From Bryobacteraceae bacterium (lineage in GTDB: Bacteria > Acidobacteriota > Terriglobia > Bryobacterales > Bryobacteraceae): a stretch of DNA of 9,755 nucleotides. Both the position numbers and the translations under genes were made by a program. The stretch covers positions 1 to 9,755 of the forward strand of contig JANXXV010000610.1 of assembly GCA_025350445.1 (NCBI GenBank), in the 5' to 3' direction. Under the pieces are notes generated by a model that was given only the letters and a program-made list of their open reading frames with translations, did not search any database and had not been told where the DNA came from. The first letter of the stretch is position 1, and every line of letters begins with the position of its first letter. Below are positions 1 to 6,289 of the stretch, one piece after another.

Positions 1-142
1 CGCGCGCGGGCTGGGCGCGATATTCCGCCACCGAATGACAGGTAGAGACCGCGTACCCTTCGCGCTCCAGAATCAGGCGCAGCGACCGGCCGATGTTCTC
101 TTCGTCGTCGACTATCAGCACGCGCTTCGGAATCATTCTCAT
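1..142 (-). CDS. Response regulator, N-terminal receiver part (partial, runs off the left edge)
   Basis: This is the first 47 codons of a response regulator; the rest lies outside the window. It begins MRMIPKRVLIVDDEEN, which is the first strand of a receiver domain followed by the acidic pocket (Asp12, Asp13, Glu14), then IGRSLRLILEREGY, the usual first helix. The phosphoacceptor Asp and the output domain are not visible. The chosen ATG (complement of 140-142) overlaps the kinase stop codon as ATGA, the usual translational coupling of a two-component pair; a second in-frame ATG lies two codons downstream. Because the kinase is NtrY-like, the output is likely an NtrC/NtrX-type AAA+ sigma-54 activator, but this is inference from the neighbour. 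The receiver assignment is strong; the subfamily is not. Confidence 0.9.
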   Translation of the reverse strand, partial: MRMIPKRVLIVDDEENIGRSLRLILEREGYAVSTCHSVAEYRAQPAR

Positions 143-1521
143 CCGGTGGGCAGCAGCACACGGAACGCCGCTCCTCCCAGTTCTCCTTCTACCAGCAAGA
201 TATCACCGCCGGAGAGCACGGCACTTTTGCGCGCGATGGAAAGGCCCAGCCCCATCCCCGACTTCTTGAACGAAATAGTGGGCTCAAACAGCGATCCGCG
301 CGCGTATGGGCTCAACCCCGGCCCGGAATCGTGTACCTCTAATCCCACATTGCCTCCATCTGAAAATGTCTTTCCCAACACTACGCCGCCACCGCCGGCG
401 GCCTCGGCTGCATTCTCCAGCAGATTCGTAAGAACGCCCTTCAGCAGGTCTGCGTCCGCCAGCGCTCTCAAGTCCCCATGGGCCAGCCGGACGTTGTAGA
501 TCACCTCCGGGTGCGCTGCTCTCAGAAACGCCACCCGCTCTTCCATCAGCGCGTTAAGATCCACCGGACCCAGTTCGATGGGCGGCTCGGCGGCGAATTC
601 GGAAAAGGCGCGTACGCGGCGCTCCAGCGTGCCCACTTCGTCGACGACAATCTGCGCGGCTTGTTCCAGAAATTGTGGATCGTGCTCATTGCCGCGGGCG
701 GCGATCTCTTCCATGGTCAGCCGGATGGGTGTCAGCGAGTTCTTTACTTCGTGCGCCATCTTCCGCGCCAGCGTCTGCCAACTGGCCAGGCGCGTCAAAT
801 GGACCAGCCGGCCGCGGCTGTGCTGCAACTCCGCGGCCGAGCGGTTGAAGGCCTCCATCGCGATTCCGATTTCGTCGTTCCCACCCCCCGGAAGGCGCGC
901 CGCCAGATTCCCCGCGGCCAGCTCGCTCAACCCGCCCGTCAATTGTTGAATCGGCCGGCTGATGCGGTGCGCCCAATAGATGAGCGCGGAAATGGCAACC
1001 AGCCACGCGGCAGCCGCCAGCACGATCAATGTGTAGAAGAAGCCCTTGCGCAAGTCGCGTGCTTCGGCGCGCTCGAGCAATGCCTTGGTGGAAGAGAGTT
1101 GTTCCGCCAGCCTGTGCATCCCAATTCCGCCCAGCGGCTGCGTGTAAATCAGGATCTCCGTTTTCTTACGCACCATGTATTGCAGTTGATCCCCGTCCGC
1201 GCCCGCGATCGCGAATTGTTCCCGATCTTCGGAATCGGCGAACTCCTCCAACGGCTCCGGCCAGTTGCGCCGCTTGGCGAATTCAAAATGCTCCGCGGTG
1301 ATTTGTCCGGCTGACGCTTTGGCCTTCAGTGATTGCCGTGCCTGCTGATAAAGCGCGCGTCCGGTGGATTCCAGAGACTGCGACACCGCCTGCAATTCAC
1401 GCGTGGAAGCCAGGCTGAGACTCTTATCGAGCAACGCGGTGGTGATCCATAGCGTGGCCGCCAGCGGCGCCAGCGTCGCGGCCATGAAGATCACAACCAG
1501 CCGGTTGCGCAGGCGATTCAA
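139..1521 (-). CDS. NtrY-like membrane sensor histidine kinase
   Basis: This 460-residue kinase has two membrane segments (about 7-30 and 160-183) around a roughly 130-residue extracytoplasmic region of no recognised family. A HAMP linker follows (about 181-235, with ISRP and ...NDEIG). The dimerisation/phosphoacceptor box is MAHEVKNSLTPIRL, with His257; the proline after the H-box is typical of NtrY-type kinases. The ATP-binding domain has an N-box (Asn366 and Asn370), a G1 box DSGPGL (398-403), a Phe/Pro F-box (412-414) and a G2 box GMGLGL (422-427), so it looks catalytically complete. The start is TTG, overlapping the upstream stop as TTGA; an in-frame stop lies immediately upstream and AGGAG sits 6 bases before it, so this start is well supported. 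It presumably phosphorylates the regulator that overlaps its 3' end. The signal sensed is unknown. Confidence 0.93.
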   Translation of the reverse strand: MNRLRNRLVVIFMAATLAPLAATLWITTALLDKSLSLASTRELQAVSQSLESTGRALYQQARQSLKAKASAGQITAEHFEFAKRRNWPEPLEEFADSEDREQFAIAGADGDQLQYMVRKKTEILIYTQPLGGIGMHRLAEQLSSTKALLERAEARDLRKGFFYTLIVLAAAAWLVAISALIYWAHRISRPIQQLTGGLSELAAGNLAARLPGGGNDEIGIAMEAFNRSAAELQHSRGRLVHLTRLASWQTLARKMAHEVKNSLTPIRLTMEEIAARGNEHDPQFLEQAAQIVVDEVGTLERRVRAFSEFAAEPPIELGPVDLNALMEERVAFLRAAHPEVIYNVRLAHGDLRALADADLLKGVLTNLLENAAEAAGGGGVVLGKTFSDGGNVGLEVHDSGPGLSPYARGSLFEPTISFKKSGMGLGLSIARKSAVLSGGDILLVEGELGGAAFRVLLPTG

Positions 1522-2132
1522 TCAGCACTCCTGCCGGCCGTGCTCCGCAGGTCGGCCAGCTTCAGCGGCCCCGCCTCCAGCTTCCAATATTGCGGCTGCC
1601 TGGCTTTGCCCGCACGGCCAAAGATCTCAATCAGACTGGCTATGCTGATGCCTTGTTCGCCTGGAACCGGAGCCGGTTCCTTGGCATCCTGCGCGTGCAC
1701 TTCCAGCCGGATCCAAACCGGTTGATCGAACGGCAGTCCCGTGGATGGGAACGCCATGTTATCCAGGCACCACGCTTCAGCGGCGGAGGAAGTTAAGTGC
1801 GCCGCCCCGCTCTGGCTGCTACGCATCCGGGTCACGGAAAACCGCTCCTCCCATAGATCGTAGCTGAATACAAATCGCTCGAAGTTGCGCCGCAGCACCG
1901 CGGTTTTCGATTCCCCCAACACGCTAAGCTGGAAATCGTAGGCCACCGCGTTCCCGTGCTGAATTCTTTCCAGCGGCTTGCCGCTCAGGAAATGCAGCTT
2001 GGGCGCGGTGATGTGTAGTTGATCGCCGCCATTGCGTACCGATAGCTCCTGCCCCACCACGCAAATCGCCACGCAAATACACAGCAACTGCAAAGGAAAA
2101 ACACGGAAGCGATGCGTCCGGAGGGATTTCAC
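1518..2132 (-). CDS. Secreted DUF4390-like protein
   Basis: This is a 204-residue protein with a hydrophobic N-terminal segment after a basic start (about residues 11-27, ending ...VVGQELS), consistent with a signal peptide or membrane anchor. The rest is a predicted beta-rich soluble domain including RRNFERFVFSYDLWEERFSV (about 81-100). Its length, signal sequence, this central motif and its place directly upstream of an NtrY-like kinase resemble DUF4390 proteins, which in proteobacteria also precede ntrY. The family call is from memory of motif and context. The GTG start has AAGG about 7 bases upstream and lies 9 bases after the stop of the outer-membrane gene; the 3' end overlaps the kinase start by 4 bases. 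It may act in the periplasm beside the kinase sensor domain; this role is inference. Confidence 0.75.
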   Translation of the reverse strand: MKSLRTHRFRVFPLQLLCICVAICVVGQELSVRNGGDQLHITAPKLHFLSGKPLERIQHGNAVAYDFQLSVLGESKTAVLRRNFERFVFSYDLWEERFSVTRMRSSQSGAAHLTSSAAEAWCLDNMAFPSTGLPFDQPVWIRLEVHAQDAKEPAPVPGEQGISIASLIEIFGRAGKARQPQYWKLEAGPLKLADLRSTAGRSAD

Positions 2133-2141
2133 CCGGCCGCC

Positions 2142-3398
2142 TTAAAAGTTGGCACTCATCATAAAGAGAGGCTGCATGTGCCCGTCACGGAGCGGAAATC
2201 CAACGGTGAATGCCAGACCGTCGCGCAGCGATCCAAACAACAGCGAGCAGCCCACGGAATTCCGCGCCACCGCATTTTCTTTCCGGTCCCATACGGAACC
2301 GGTGTCGTAGAAAACCTCAAGCACCCGGTAGCGGTAGGACGTCGATCCGTAGATCATGCGCGATCCGCCCAGCGGGTCGATCTCGAATTTGTTCCAGCCG
2401 CGCAGCGTGCGGGTGTTGCCAAGAACGAAGCGCTCATACAGCGGCGCACGGCCGTTCATCGATCCCGCGCCAAACCGCACCAGTACCTCCTGACGATCGA
2501 ACTTGCGCGAATACAGCGCGTTTATCGACTGCCGCGAGTATACGTAATCGCCGCCTAAAATATTGGTGGCCGCCCGCAGGCTATATCCTGCGTCCAACTC
2601 CTGCCCGGAGGTGTCCGAATCTACCCATTGACGGTGATATCGCAGAGTGGTGATCACCGAATGAGAGCCTTCAGTCCTGGCGACCGGAAACTGTGTTTGA
2701 AATTCTTCGAAGCTGACCCCCGCCGTCAGCATCAGGTTGCGTGTCAGCGCAATGCGCAACGACGGCTCAAAGTTATTTCGCGAACGATAAACCCCGGGAA
2801 TATCGCTCCTGCGGGCAAGCGCATCTACGGTTGCCTGGTTCCATTGCTCATGGAAACTCTCAAAGGCGAACCGCACCTGCAACCGCTCGCCCAGCGGCAC
2901 GGCTGCCCCGGCGGTGATTCCCGCGTAGCGCTCCAACAACTCGTTACCATCGCTTTGAATACCGAACTTCAACCGGGCAGGGCCGGCATCGAAACCCAGT
3001 TCTACCCCGCCGGTCCACCCCTGCTGCGAGTGGTAGGAAAATTTGGTCACGTCCGCATCTTCTTCCATCTTCCGCGGCCGGGATTCGAATTCCACCCGTA
3101 CATGTTCCGGTGTAGTGCCCCTGCTTAGCTTCGCCATCACGCTGGCCGCGCGCAAGTCTTTCCGCATGCGGCGCGCCAGACCGTCCACGATGCCTTGCTC
3201 GAACTTCTCGCCCACCAACTTCTCCATATCCTCTTTGAGATGCTTGCTCAACTTCTCCCGATCCTTCTCAGTGACTGAAACGCTTTCGACGGTATAGCGT
3301 GAGTTGACGTTATCGGAGGGGACTGCGTTGCGGTTAGAATCGGCAAATGCCACGGTCGGAAGGAATGGCAGCAGCAGGAAGAGTTTGAAAACTTTCAT
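2142..3398 (-). CDS. Omp85/BamA-family outer-membrane beta-barrel protein with one POTRA-like domain
   Basis: This is a 418-residue protein. Residues 1-19 form a signal peptide (MKVFKLFLLL...TVAFA). Residues about 35-105 look like a single POTRA domain (YTVESVSVTEKDREKL... then a strand-rich end). The rest is a 16-strand-type barrel: alternating amphipathic strands, the motif FVLGNTRTLRGW (325-335) matching the conserved VRGF/Y loop of the Omp85 superfamily, GG spacing after DPLGG, and YDTGSVW (364-370) like the usual D-A/T-G-x-V-W strand. The protein ends in Phe, the normal barrel C-terminus. It is much shorter than BamA, which has five POTRA domains, so it is not the core assembly factor; it is closer to short surface-antigen/TamA-like proteins. 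The ATG at 3398 is chosen over an upstream in-frame codon because AAAGGAG lies 8 bases before it and a signal peptide starts there. Confidence 0.87.
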   Translation of the reverse strand: MKVFKLFLLLPFLPTVAFADSNRNAVPSDNVNSRYTVESVSVTEKDREKLSKHLKEDMEKLVGEKFEQGIVDGLARRMRKDLRAASVMAKLSRGTTPEHVRVEFESRPRKMEEDADVTKFSYHSQQGWTGGVELGFDAGPARLKFGIQSDGNELLERYAGITAGAAVPLGERLQVRFAFESFHEQWNQATVDALARRSDIPGVYRSRNNFEPSLRIALTRNLMLTAGVSFEEFQTQFPVARTEGSHSVITTLRYHRQWVDSDTSGQELDAGYSLRAATNILGGDYVYSRQSINALYSRKFDRQEVLVRFGAGSMNGRAPLYERFVLGNTRTLRGWNKFEIDPLGGSRMIYGSTSYRYRVLEVFYDTGSVWDRKENAVARNSVGCSLLFGSLRDGLAFTVGFPLRDGHMQPLFMMSANF

Positions 3399-3411
3399 CG
3401 CATCTACTCCT

Positions 3412-3429
3412 TTGCAACTGAAGCGCCAA
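3412..3429 (-). promoter_or_regulatory. Possible sigma-54 (-24/-12) promoter for the outer-membrane/kinase operon
   Basis: Read on the minus strand, this is TTGGCGCTTCAGTTGCAA. It matches the sigma-54 consensus TGGCAC-N5-TTGCA at all but one base, with the required 10 bases between GG and GC. The problem is position: the expected transcription start would fall about 4 bases before the ATG at 3398 and downstream of the Shine-Dalgarno AAAGGAG, giving a nearly leaderless transcript. The match may therefore be chance. It is of interest because the operon seems to encode an NtrC/NtrX-type regulator. Confidence 0.3.
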
Positions 3430-3468
3430 TCGCAGGTAGATGAAAACAAGTTACTTGACCGCGGCAAA

Positions 3469-3500
3469 AGTGTGCCGGGAATTCACGCCTGTGGCACACT
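3469..3500. repeat. Inverted repeat / hairpin, 8-bp perfect arms
   Basis: AGTGTGCC (3469-3476) and GGCACACT (3493-3500) are exact reverse complements around a 16-base loop, GGGAATTCACGCCTGT. No T-run follows on either strand, so it is not an intrinsic terminator. It lies about 70 bases upstream of the outer-membrane gene start and could be an operator, an RNA hairpin or one copy of a dispersed intergenic repeat. Confidence 0.6.
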
Positions 3501-3595
3501 GTAGGCTGTCGGAATAGATGAAAATGCCCGCATCGACAGCAAAGAGGAAAACGGCATCCCTTGCAACAGATCATGAAAAATCTCGCCGGAGTTCG

Positions 3596-3640
3596 TGAAA
3601 TTATCCTACGCGTTTGCCAGTGTTGTTGAAATGATCCTAC
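3596..3640. repeat. Two imperfect direct repeats, 31-bp period
   Basis: TGAAATTATCCTAC (3596-3609) and TGAAATGATCCTAC (3627-3640) differ at one base of 14; the similarity extends a few bases to the left (GTTCG and GTTGT). Read on the minus strand the outer copy begins TGTAGGATCATTTC. Repeats of this spacing starting with TG are seen at the ends of IS21-family elements, so this may be a relict insertion sequence end, but no transposase remains and a regulator-binding pair is equally possible. Confidence 0.45.
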
Positions 3641-3876
3641 AAGGCGCTCCGTCCCCGTGGTACTTCCGGGTGCGCCGTCAGAACGGTCCGAAGCGAATGG
3701 ATCGCTAAACGCTGTGCGACTAGGCGAGTTCTATCCTGTGCGGATGCTTGCAAGTGTGTGATGTGAACTGTAGATCATCCTTGAAATCCTAGAAATAGGG
3801 GGTAGCTGCGTCCCGGGACCCCGCGCTAGAGGAGGTCTCCGCAACCGACTTCCTTTCAAGGGAGCCGGAATCCGAA

Positions 3877-4557
3877 GTGAGCTATGTACTACCGCCCGGA
3901 GGCACGACGGCCGACCAACTCGGCATTCCGGGTCGAAAGCACTATGTGGAACTCACGATCTCCAACAAAATCGGCACGCGATTGAAGCTCGGATTAAGGG
4001 AGGCCTATGTCTACGGGGCATCGGGAAGCGTTCTCCGCATTGTTGACAAACGTCAGGCGGAAGAAGTTTCTTCTGGTGAGTCTGTTCTGTTTCATGTGGA
4101 CACGGACGGGTATCTGGAGCACAGGTTGATAGAAGACTCCGTGCGAGCACCGCTTCGGATGTTGATTTGGTTTGGTGCTCGGGGGTCATCCGTTGCAGAC
4201 CTTCCTTCATTTGAGGAACTCCACAACAAAGGACAAGTTACCCTGCGTTGGACACCGACTACCGGGACACCCATCCGCGCAAAAGCCGCCGTCAAAAAAG
4301 CCGCCGAGTGGGCGCGTAATCCACTCGGGACACCGGTACTCACGAGGACACAGTTAGCGGAAACCGCCTATTATTTATACTATCCGTTCGCGCCGGATAA
4401 GGTTGTCGAGTTGGATACAGAACGACAAAGAAGTCGTAGAGAGCTACGCGTTTTTGGAAGCGCCTGTCGGGTGGTCAATCCGATACCTCGCGGCAAACGG
4501 GTACGGAACCTGCGATTCTGCTGGGGGGGCGCCCGCCAGGACAGAGCTGAGGTGTGA
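3877..4557 (+). CDS. Unknown protein, probably frameshifted near its 3' end
   Basis: This is a 226-codon frame from a GTG start with only weak ribosome-site support. I do not recognise the family. Residues 1-180 read like a real protein: an N-terminal beta-rich part (KHYVELTISNKIGTRLKLGL, then alternating strands to about 125) and a more basic helical part (IRAKAAVKKAAEWARN, about 134-149), then TAYYLYYPFAPDKVVELD. No signal peptide or membrane segment is evident. After about position 4420 this frame turns Arg-rich, while the frame one base later reads DKEVVESYAFLEAPVGWSIR and continues to a TGA at 4571-4573, giving about 231 residues if one base is removed. The frame is also open upstream to 3799 (ending ...TDFLSREPESE) without ATG, GTG or TTG, so the 5' end may be missing. 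It is either a pseudogene or a gene with a sequencing error. Confidence 0.55.
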   Translation: MSYVLPPGGTTADQLGIPGRKHYVELTISNKIGTRLKLGLREAYVYGASGSVLRIVDKRQAEEVSSGESVLFHVDTDGYLEHRLIEDSVRAPLRMLIWFGARGSSVADLPSFEELHNKGQVTLRWTPTTGTPIRAKAAVKKAAEWARNPLGTPVLTRTQLAETAYYLYYPFAPDKVVELDTERQRSRRELRVFGSACRVVNPIPRGKRVRNLRFCWGGARQDRAEV

Positions 4558-4560
4558 ACT

Positions 4561-4623
4561 GATATTGGTGTGACCGACTTTGCCTTCAAAAGCCTCCCGT
4601 TCTTCCTTGGTCATACCAATATG
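4561..4623. repeat. Inverted repeat, 15-base arms, 33-base loop
   Basis: GATATTGGTGTGACC (4561-4575) pairs with GGTCATACCAATATG (4609-4623): 14 of 15 positions pair if one G-U pair is allowed. There is no T-run after the stem and the loop is long, so an intrinsic terminator is unlikely. It overlaps the stop codon of the restored reading frame of the unknown gene at 4571-4573. It could be a structured 3' end or an end of lost mobile DNA. Confidence 0.45.
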
Positions 4624-4669
4624 ATTCCTTCGCGCGCTCTTGCTGTTCTGCGAAGAACATCGGCTGGGC

Positions 4670-5119
4670 CTACCTGCTCGGAGGCTTCTCAATCGAATGC
4701 TCAAGTTCAGGAATGGATCGCGCGAGGCTGCGGTGGGGCTCGTTGCCTAAAATCAACTCACGGGCAGCCTCGATCTCCTCGGTAGAAAGTACGCCGTAGG
4801 GACTGTTGCGTCGCAGCTCGTAATAGAGCGACTTCCTCAAATCGCCCTTCGCGTTTGGGAAGCTCACACATTCATATTCTGCAGAATAGAAGGTCCAATC
4901 GGTGTTATTGAGACCATCGGTCTCTGAACGAGTGTCCACACTAACCGTCGGTTGGGCCAAGCGTTTGAGATATGTAAGTGCCTGCTGGCTCTCGCTTGCG
5001 CCAAGTTCTCGAATAGGTTCTAATTCTTCGGCGTAATGATGTTTGCGAAACCAGCGCGACCAGCCGCTAATCGCAATCTTCCGCAGCGCCGCCAGTCTAT
5101 CGGAATCCGTGGCGTTCAT
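4670..5119 (-). CDS. Unknown 149-residue protein
   Basis: I do not recognise this protein. It begins MNATDSDRLAALRKIAISGW. Residues about 1-56 are helical and include a HEAT-like pair of helices (AEELEPIRELGASESQQALTYLKRL). The middle (about 57-100) is mixed, with WTFYSAEYECVSFP, followed by LRKSLYYELRRN and a helical C-terminus with EIEAARELILG. No signal peptide or membrane segment is seen, so it is probably cytoplasmic. The frame stays open upstream to about 5539, but that stretch is rich in Cys and Trp and does not read like protein, so I chose the ATG at 5119; its ribosome site is weak. The gene stands alone on this strand within the accessory region. Confidence 0.6.
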   Translation of the reverse strand: MNATDSDRLAALRKIAISGWSRWFRKHHYAEELEPIRELGASESQQALTYLKRLAQPTVSVDTRSETDGLNNTDWTFYSAEYECVSFPNAKGDLRKSLYYELRRNSPYGVLSTEEIEAARELILGNEPHRSLARSIPELEHSIEKPPSR

Positions 5120-5562
5120 GCCGAAATCGTAGCACCAAAACGCGCTGAGTGGAACCCGAGGCAGAACGAATCGGACCAAGAACCAAGAGTCAAACTTTAT
5201 TACCCTGTGTGTCACGGTACGAAGAAGAGCGAATCCCTTACAAGCCCCCTCATCACAGCGTGCTGGAACGAAAGTTTTGAAGGGTACGACGGCGAACTCC
5301 GCACGATAGAACCTGCAGAACGGCGCAGCGTAGCAATGACCGGGACCGTCAGCGGCCCCGTGCCAGAGCCCGTTGAGGTCCAGTTCGCGGATCCTTTGCG
5401 GCTCCCCGCGGGTAATCCCTGCGTTGAGCGATGTTAGGCGTTTAGGTCCGAGTGCCGGGCGATTCGTTAGCTCGTCGACCTTCGTGGGGCGAAGGCGGGT
5501 CTGGCAGAGAGAACGGGCTCCCTTGCGCCAGCCCGGCAAATATACAATACTGTGATACAGAA
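5120..5562. other. 443-bp gene-poor stretch before brnT
   Basis: Long frames are open on both strands (minus strand to about 5539, plus strand 5036-5437), but neither has a recognisable domain or ribosome site and they overlap each other. The right end holds the probable brnT promoter region. The stretch may be older coding DNA that has decayed. Confidence 0.5.
5541..5560 (+). promoter_or_regulatory. Probable brnTA promoter/operator
   Basis: TATACAATACTGTGATACAG lies directly upstream of brnT. TACAAT or TATACA can serve as a -10 box, and CTGT-GAT-ACAG (5550-5560) is a perfect short palindrome 2 bases before the start codon. BrnA antitoxins are known to bind and repress their own promoter, so this palindrome is the natural operator candidate; assignment is inference. 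No clear -35 box is seen. Confidence 0.4.
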
Positions 5563-5847
5563 ATGAGATTCACGTGGGATCCGGCCAAGGCTAGGAGAAA
5601 TCAAAAGCTTCACGGAGTCTCCTTCACCACCGCGGCGGAGATTTTCGATGACCCAAATCATGTGGTGGGCGATAACTACTACGTGGCAGAAACGGGCGAG
5701 CAGCGCTTCCAGATCATCGGCATGACCCGGAGCCTGATTCTATTTCTGGTTGTGTTTGTTGAACCCGGCGCGGATGTGATCCGCATTATTTCAGCGCGAA
5801 AGGCGGTTGACTATGAAGAAAGCATCTACAACGACCAATTCCGTTAG
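5563..5847 (+). CDS. brnT: BrnT-family ribonuclease toxin
   Basis: This is a 94-residue protein of the usual BrnT (DUF497) length. It carries the family pattern in order: FTWDPAKARRNQKLHGVSF (residues 3-21) followed by AAEIFDDPNHV, a central QRFQIIGMTRSLILFLVVF strand pair (48-66), and the C-terminal VIRIISARKAVDYEESIY (72-89). BrnT toxins have a RelE-like fold and cleave RNA, stopping growth until the antitoxin binds. The ATG at 5563 is chosen because family similarity starts at residue 2; the frame is open further upstream without similarity. The ribosome site is weak. It overlaps brnA by 35 bases, with the toxin first, the normal order for brnTA. All motif positions are present, so it is likely functional. 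Confidence 0.92.
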   Translation: MRFTWDPAKARRNQKLHGVSFTTAAEIFDDPNHVVGDNYYVAETGEQRFQIIGMTRSLILFLVVFVEPGADVIRIISARKAVDYEESIYNDQFR

Positions 5848-6103
5848 GAAACTGAAGATCAGCGAAGCGACGAAAAAGGCATACCGGAAACGGGACCGCG
5901 CGCTGGACAAAGAGGAAGAGGCTCCGCAATTGCCCCCAAGCTACTGGGCTGGCGCGTCCATTGGCAAGTACTACCGCCCCCTGAAGACGCAGATCTCGCT
6001 TCGCATTGATAACGAAGTGCTGGATTGGCTGAAGTCGAAGGGCGAAGGGCATTTGAGCCGGATCAACGAGATCCTGCGCGAACGGATGGCCAGGGAGCGC
6101 TGA
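5813..6103 (+). CDS. brnA: BrnA-family antitoxin
   Basis: This is a 96-residue antitoxin. The N-terminal part (1-45) is basic then acidic and probably flexible; this part wraps the toxin in known BrnTA complexes. PPSYWAG follows (41-47), then the ribbon-helix-helix-like DNA-binding part KTQISLRIDNEVLDWLKSKG (58-77) and the GHLSRINEILRERM helix (79-92), the standard BrnA (DUF4415) ending. The ATG at 5813 has AAAGG 9 bases upstream; a TTG two codons earlier would add Met-Thr. It lies within the 3' end of brnT, so translation is coupled. The dimer should neutralise BrnT and repress the shared promoter. Confidence 0.92.
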   Translation: MKKASTTTNSVRKLKISEATKKAYRKRDRALDKEEEAPQLPPSYWAGASIGKYYRPLKTQISLRIDNEVLDWLKSKGEGHLSRINEILRERMARER

Positions 6104-6118
6104 TTTCGTTCTTCCCGG

Positions 6119-6167
6119 GCGCAAGGATTTCGTAGGAGCCGAGTTTTTCGCCGGAAGAGTACGCCAT
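6119..6167 (-). pseudogene. Relict 5' end of a Ser/Thr protein kinase gene
   Basis: The minus strand from the ATG at 6167 reads MAYSSGEKLGSYEILAP, a close match to the N-terminus of PknB-type kinases of Solibacter-like acidobacteria, which continue with I-G-x-G-G-M-G-E-V-Y (the glycine-rich ATP loop). Here the reading continues as GKNEIS and runs into the antisense of brnA, so the kinase is cut after about 17 codons. The break lies near 6118, some 15 bases from the end of brnA. Only this stub remains. The family call rests on 12 residues of strong pattern. Confidence 0.6.
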
Positions 6168-6172
6168 TTGAT

Positions 6173-6289
6173 TTAGGTTAGCCGATCAGGAAGCGGATAG
6201 GCCACGATCAACGGCTTAGTGTACGAAACCTGAACCCCATCGTCTGCCTCGCGCAGGAAGCGGCCGTTGCAGTTCTCTAATTCTGTCAA
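6173..6289 (-). pseudogene. C-terminal fragment of an unknown gene upstream of the kinase relict
   Basis: A minus-strand frame ends at a TAA (6173-6175), 5 bases before the kinase ATG. It reads ...NCNGRFLREADDGVQVSYTK and then PLIVAYPLPDRLT, with C/G-rich third codon positions like the conserved genes here. No start codon with a ribosome site is seen, and the frame degrades into the AC tract to the right. It looks like the tail of an older gene once followed by the kinase. I do not recognise the family. Confidence 0.35.

Larger units (their letters stand above)
3399..3876. other. 478-bp gene-poor stretch between the outer-membrane operon and the unknown gene
   Basis: No convincing gene is visible on either strand. 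The left end carries the ribosome site and promoter of the minus-strand operon. It then holds a perfect 8-bp hairpin (3469-3500) and a spaced direct repeat (3596-3609 and 3627-3640). From 3799 a plus-strand frame is open into the next gene without a usable start codon. A minus-strand frame that stops at about 3640 (ending ...HPEVPRGRSAL) is open for about 40 codons, but I do not recognise it. Base composition is visibly less GC-rich than in the flanking operons. Confidence 0.6.

Noticed and set aside
478..1314. Plus-strand open frame of about 278 codons inside the histidine kinase gene
   Set aside because: The minus-strand kinase has all catalytic boxes; the opposite frame has no domain and is a shadow.
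3598..3705. CRISPR-like spacing of the direct repeats at 3596 and 3627
   Set aside because: There are only two copies, the repeat is short and imperfect, and no cas genes are present.
5420..5440. Half of an integron attC site: GCGTTGAGCGATGTTAGGC with a GTTRRRY core
   Set aside because: No partner core (RYYYAAC) is found within about 150 bases on the expected side, and there is no second attC around brnTA.
5120..5539. N-terminal extension of the 149-residue protein to 289 residues
   Set aside because: The extra part is rich in Cys and Trp, has no recognisable domain and no ribosome site at its far start; the open frame alone is not enough.
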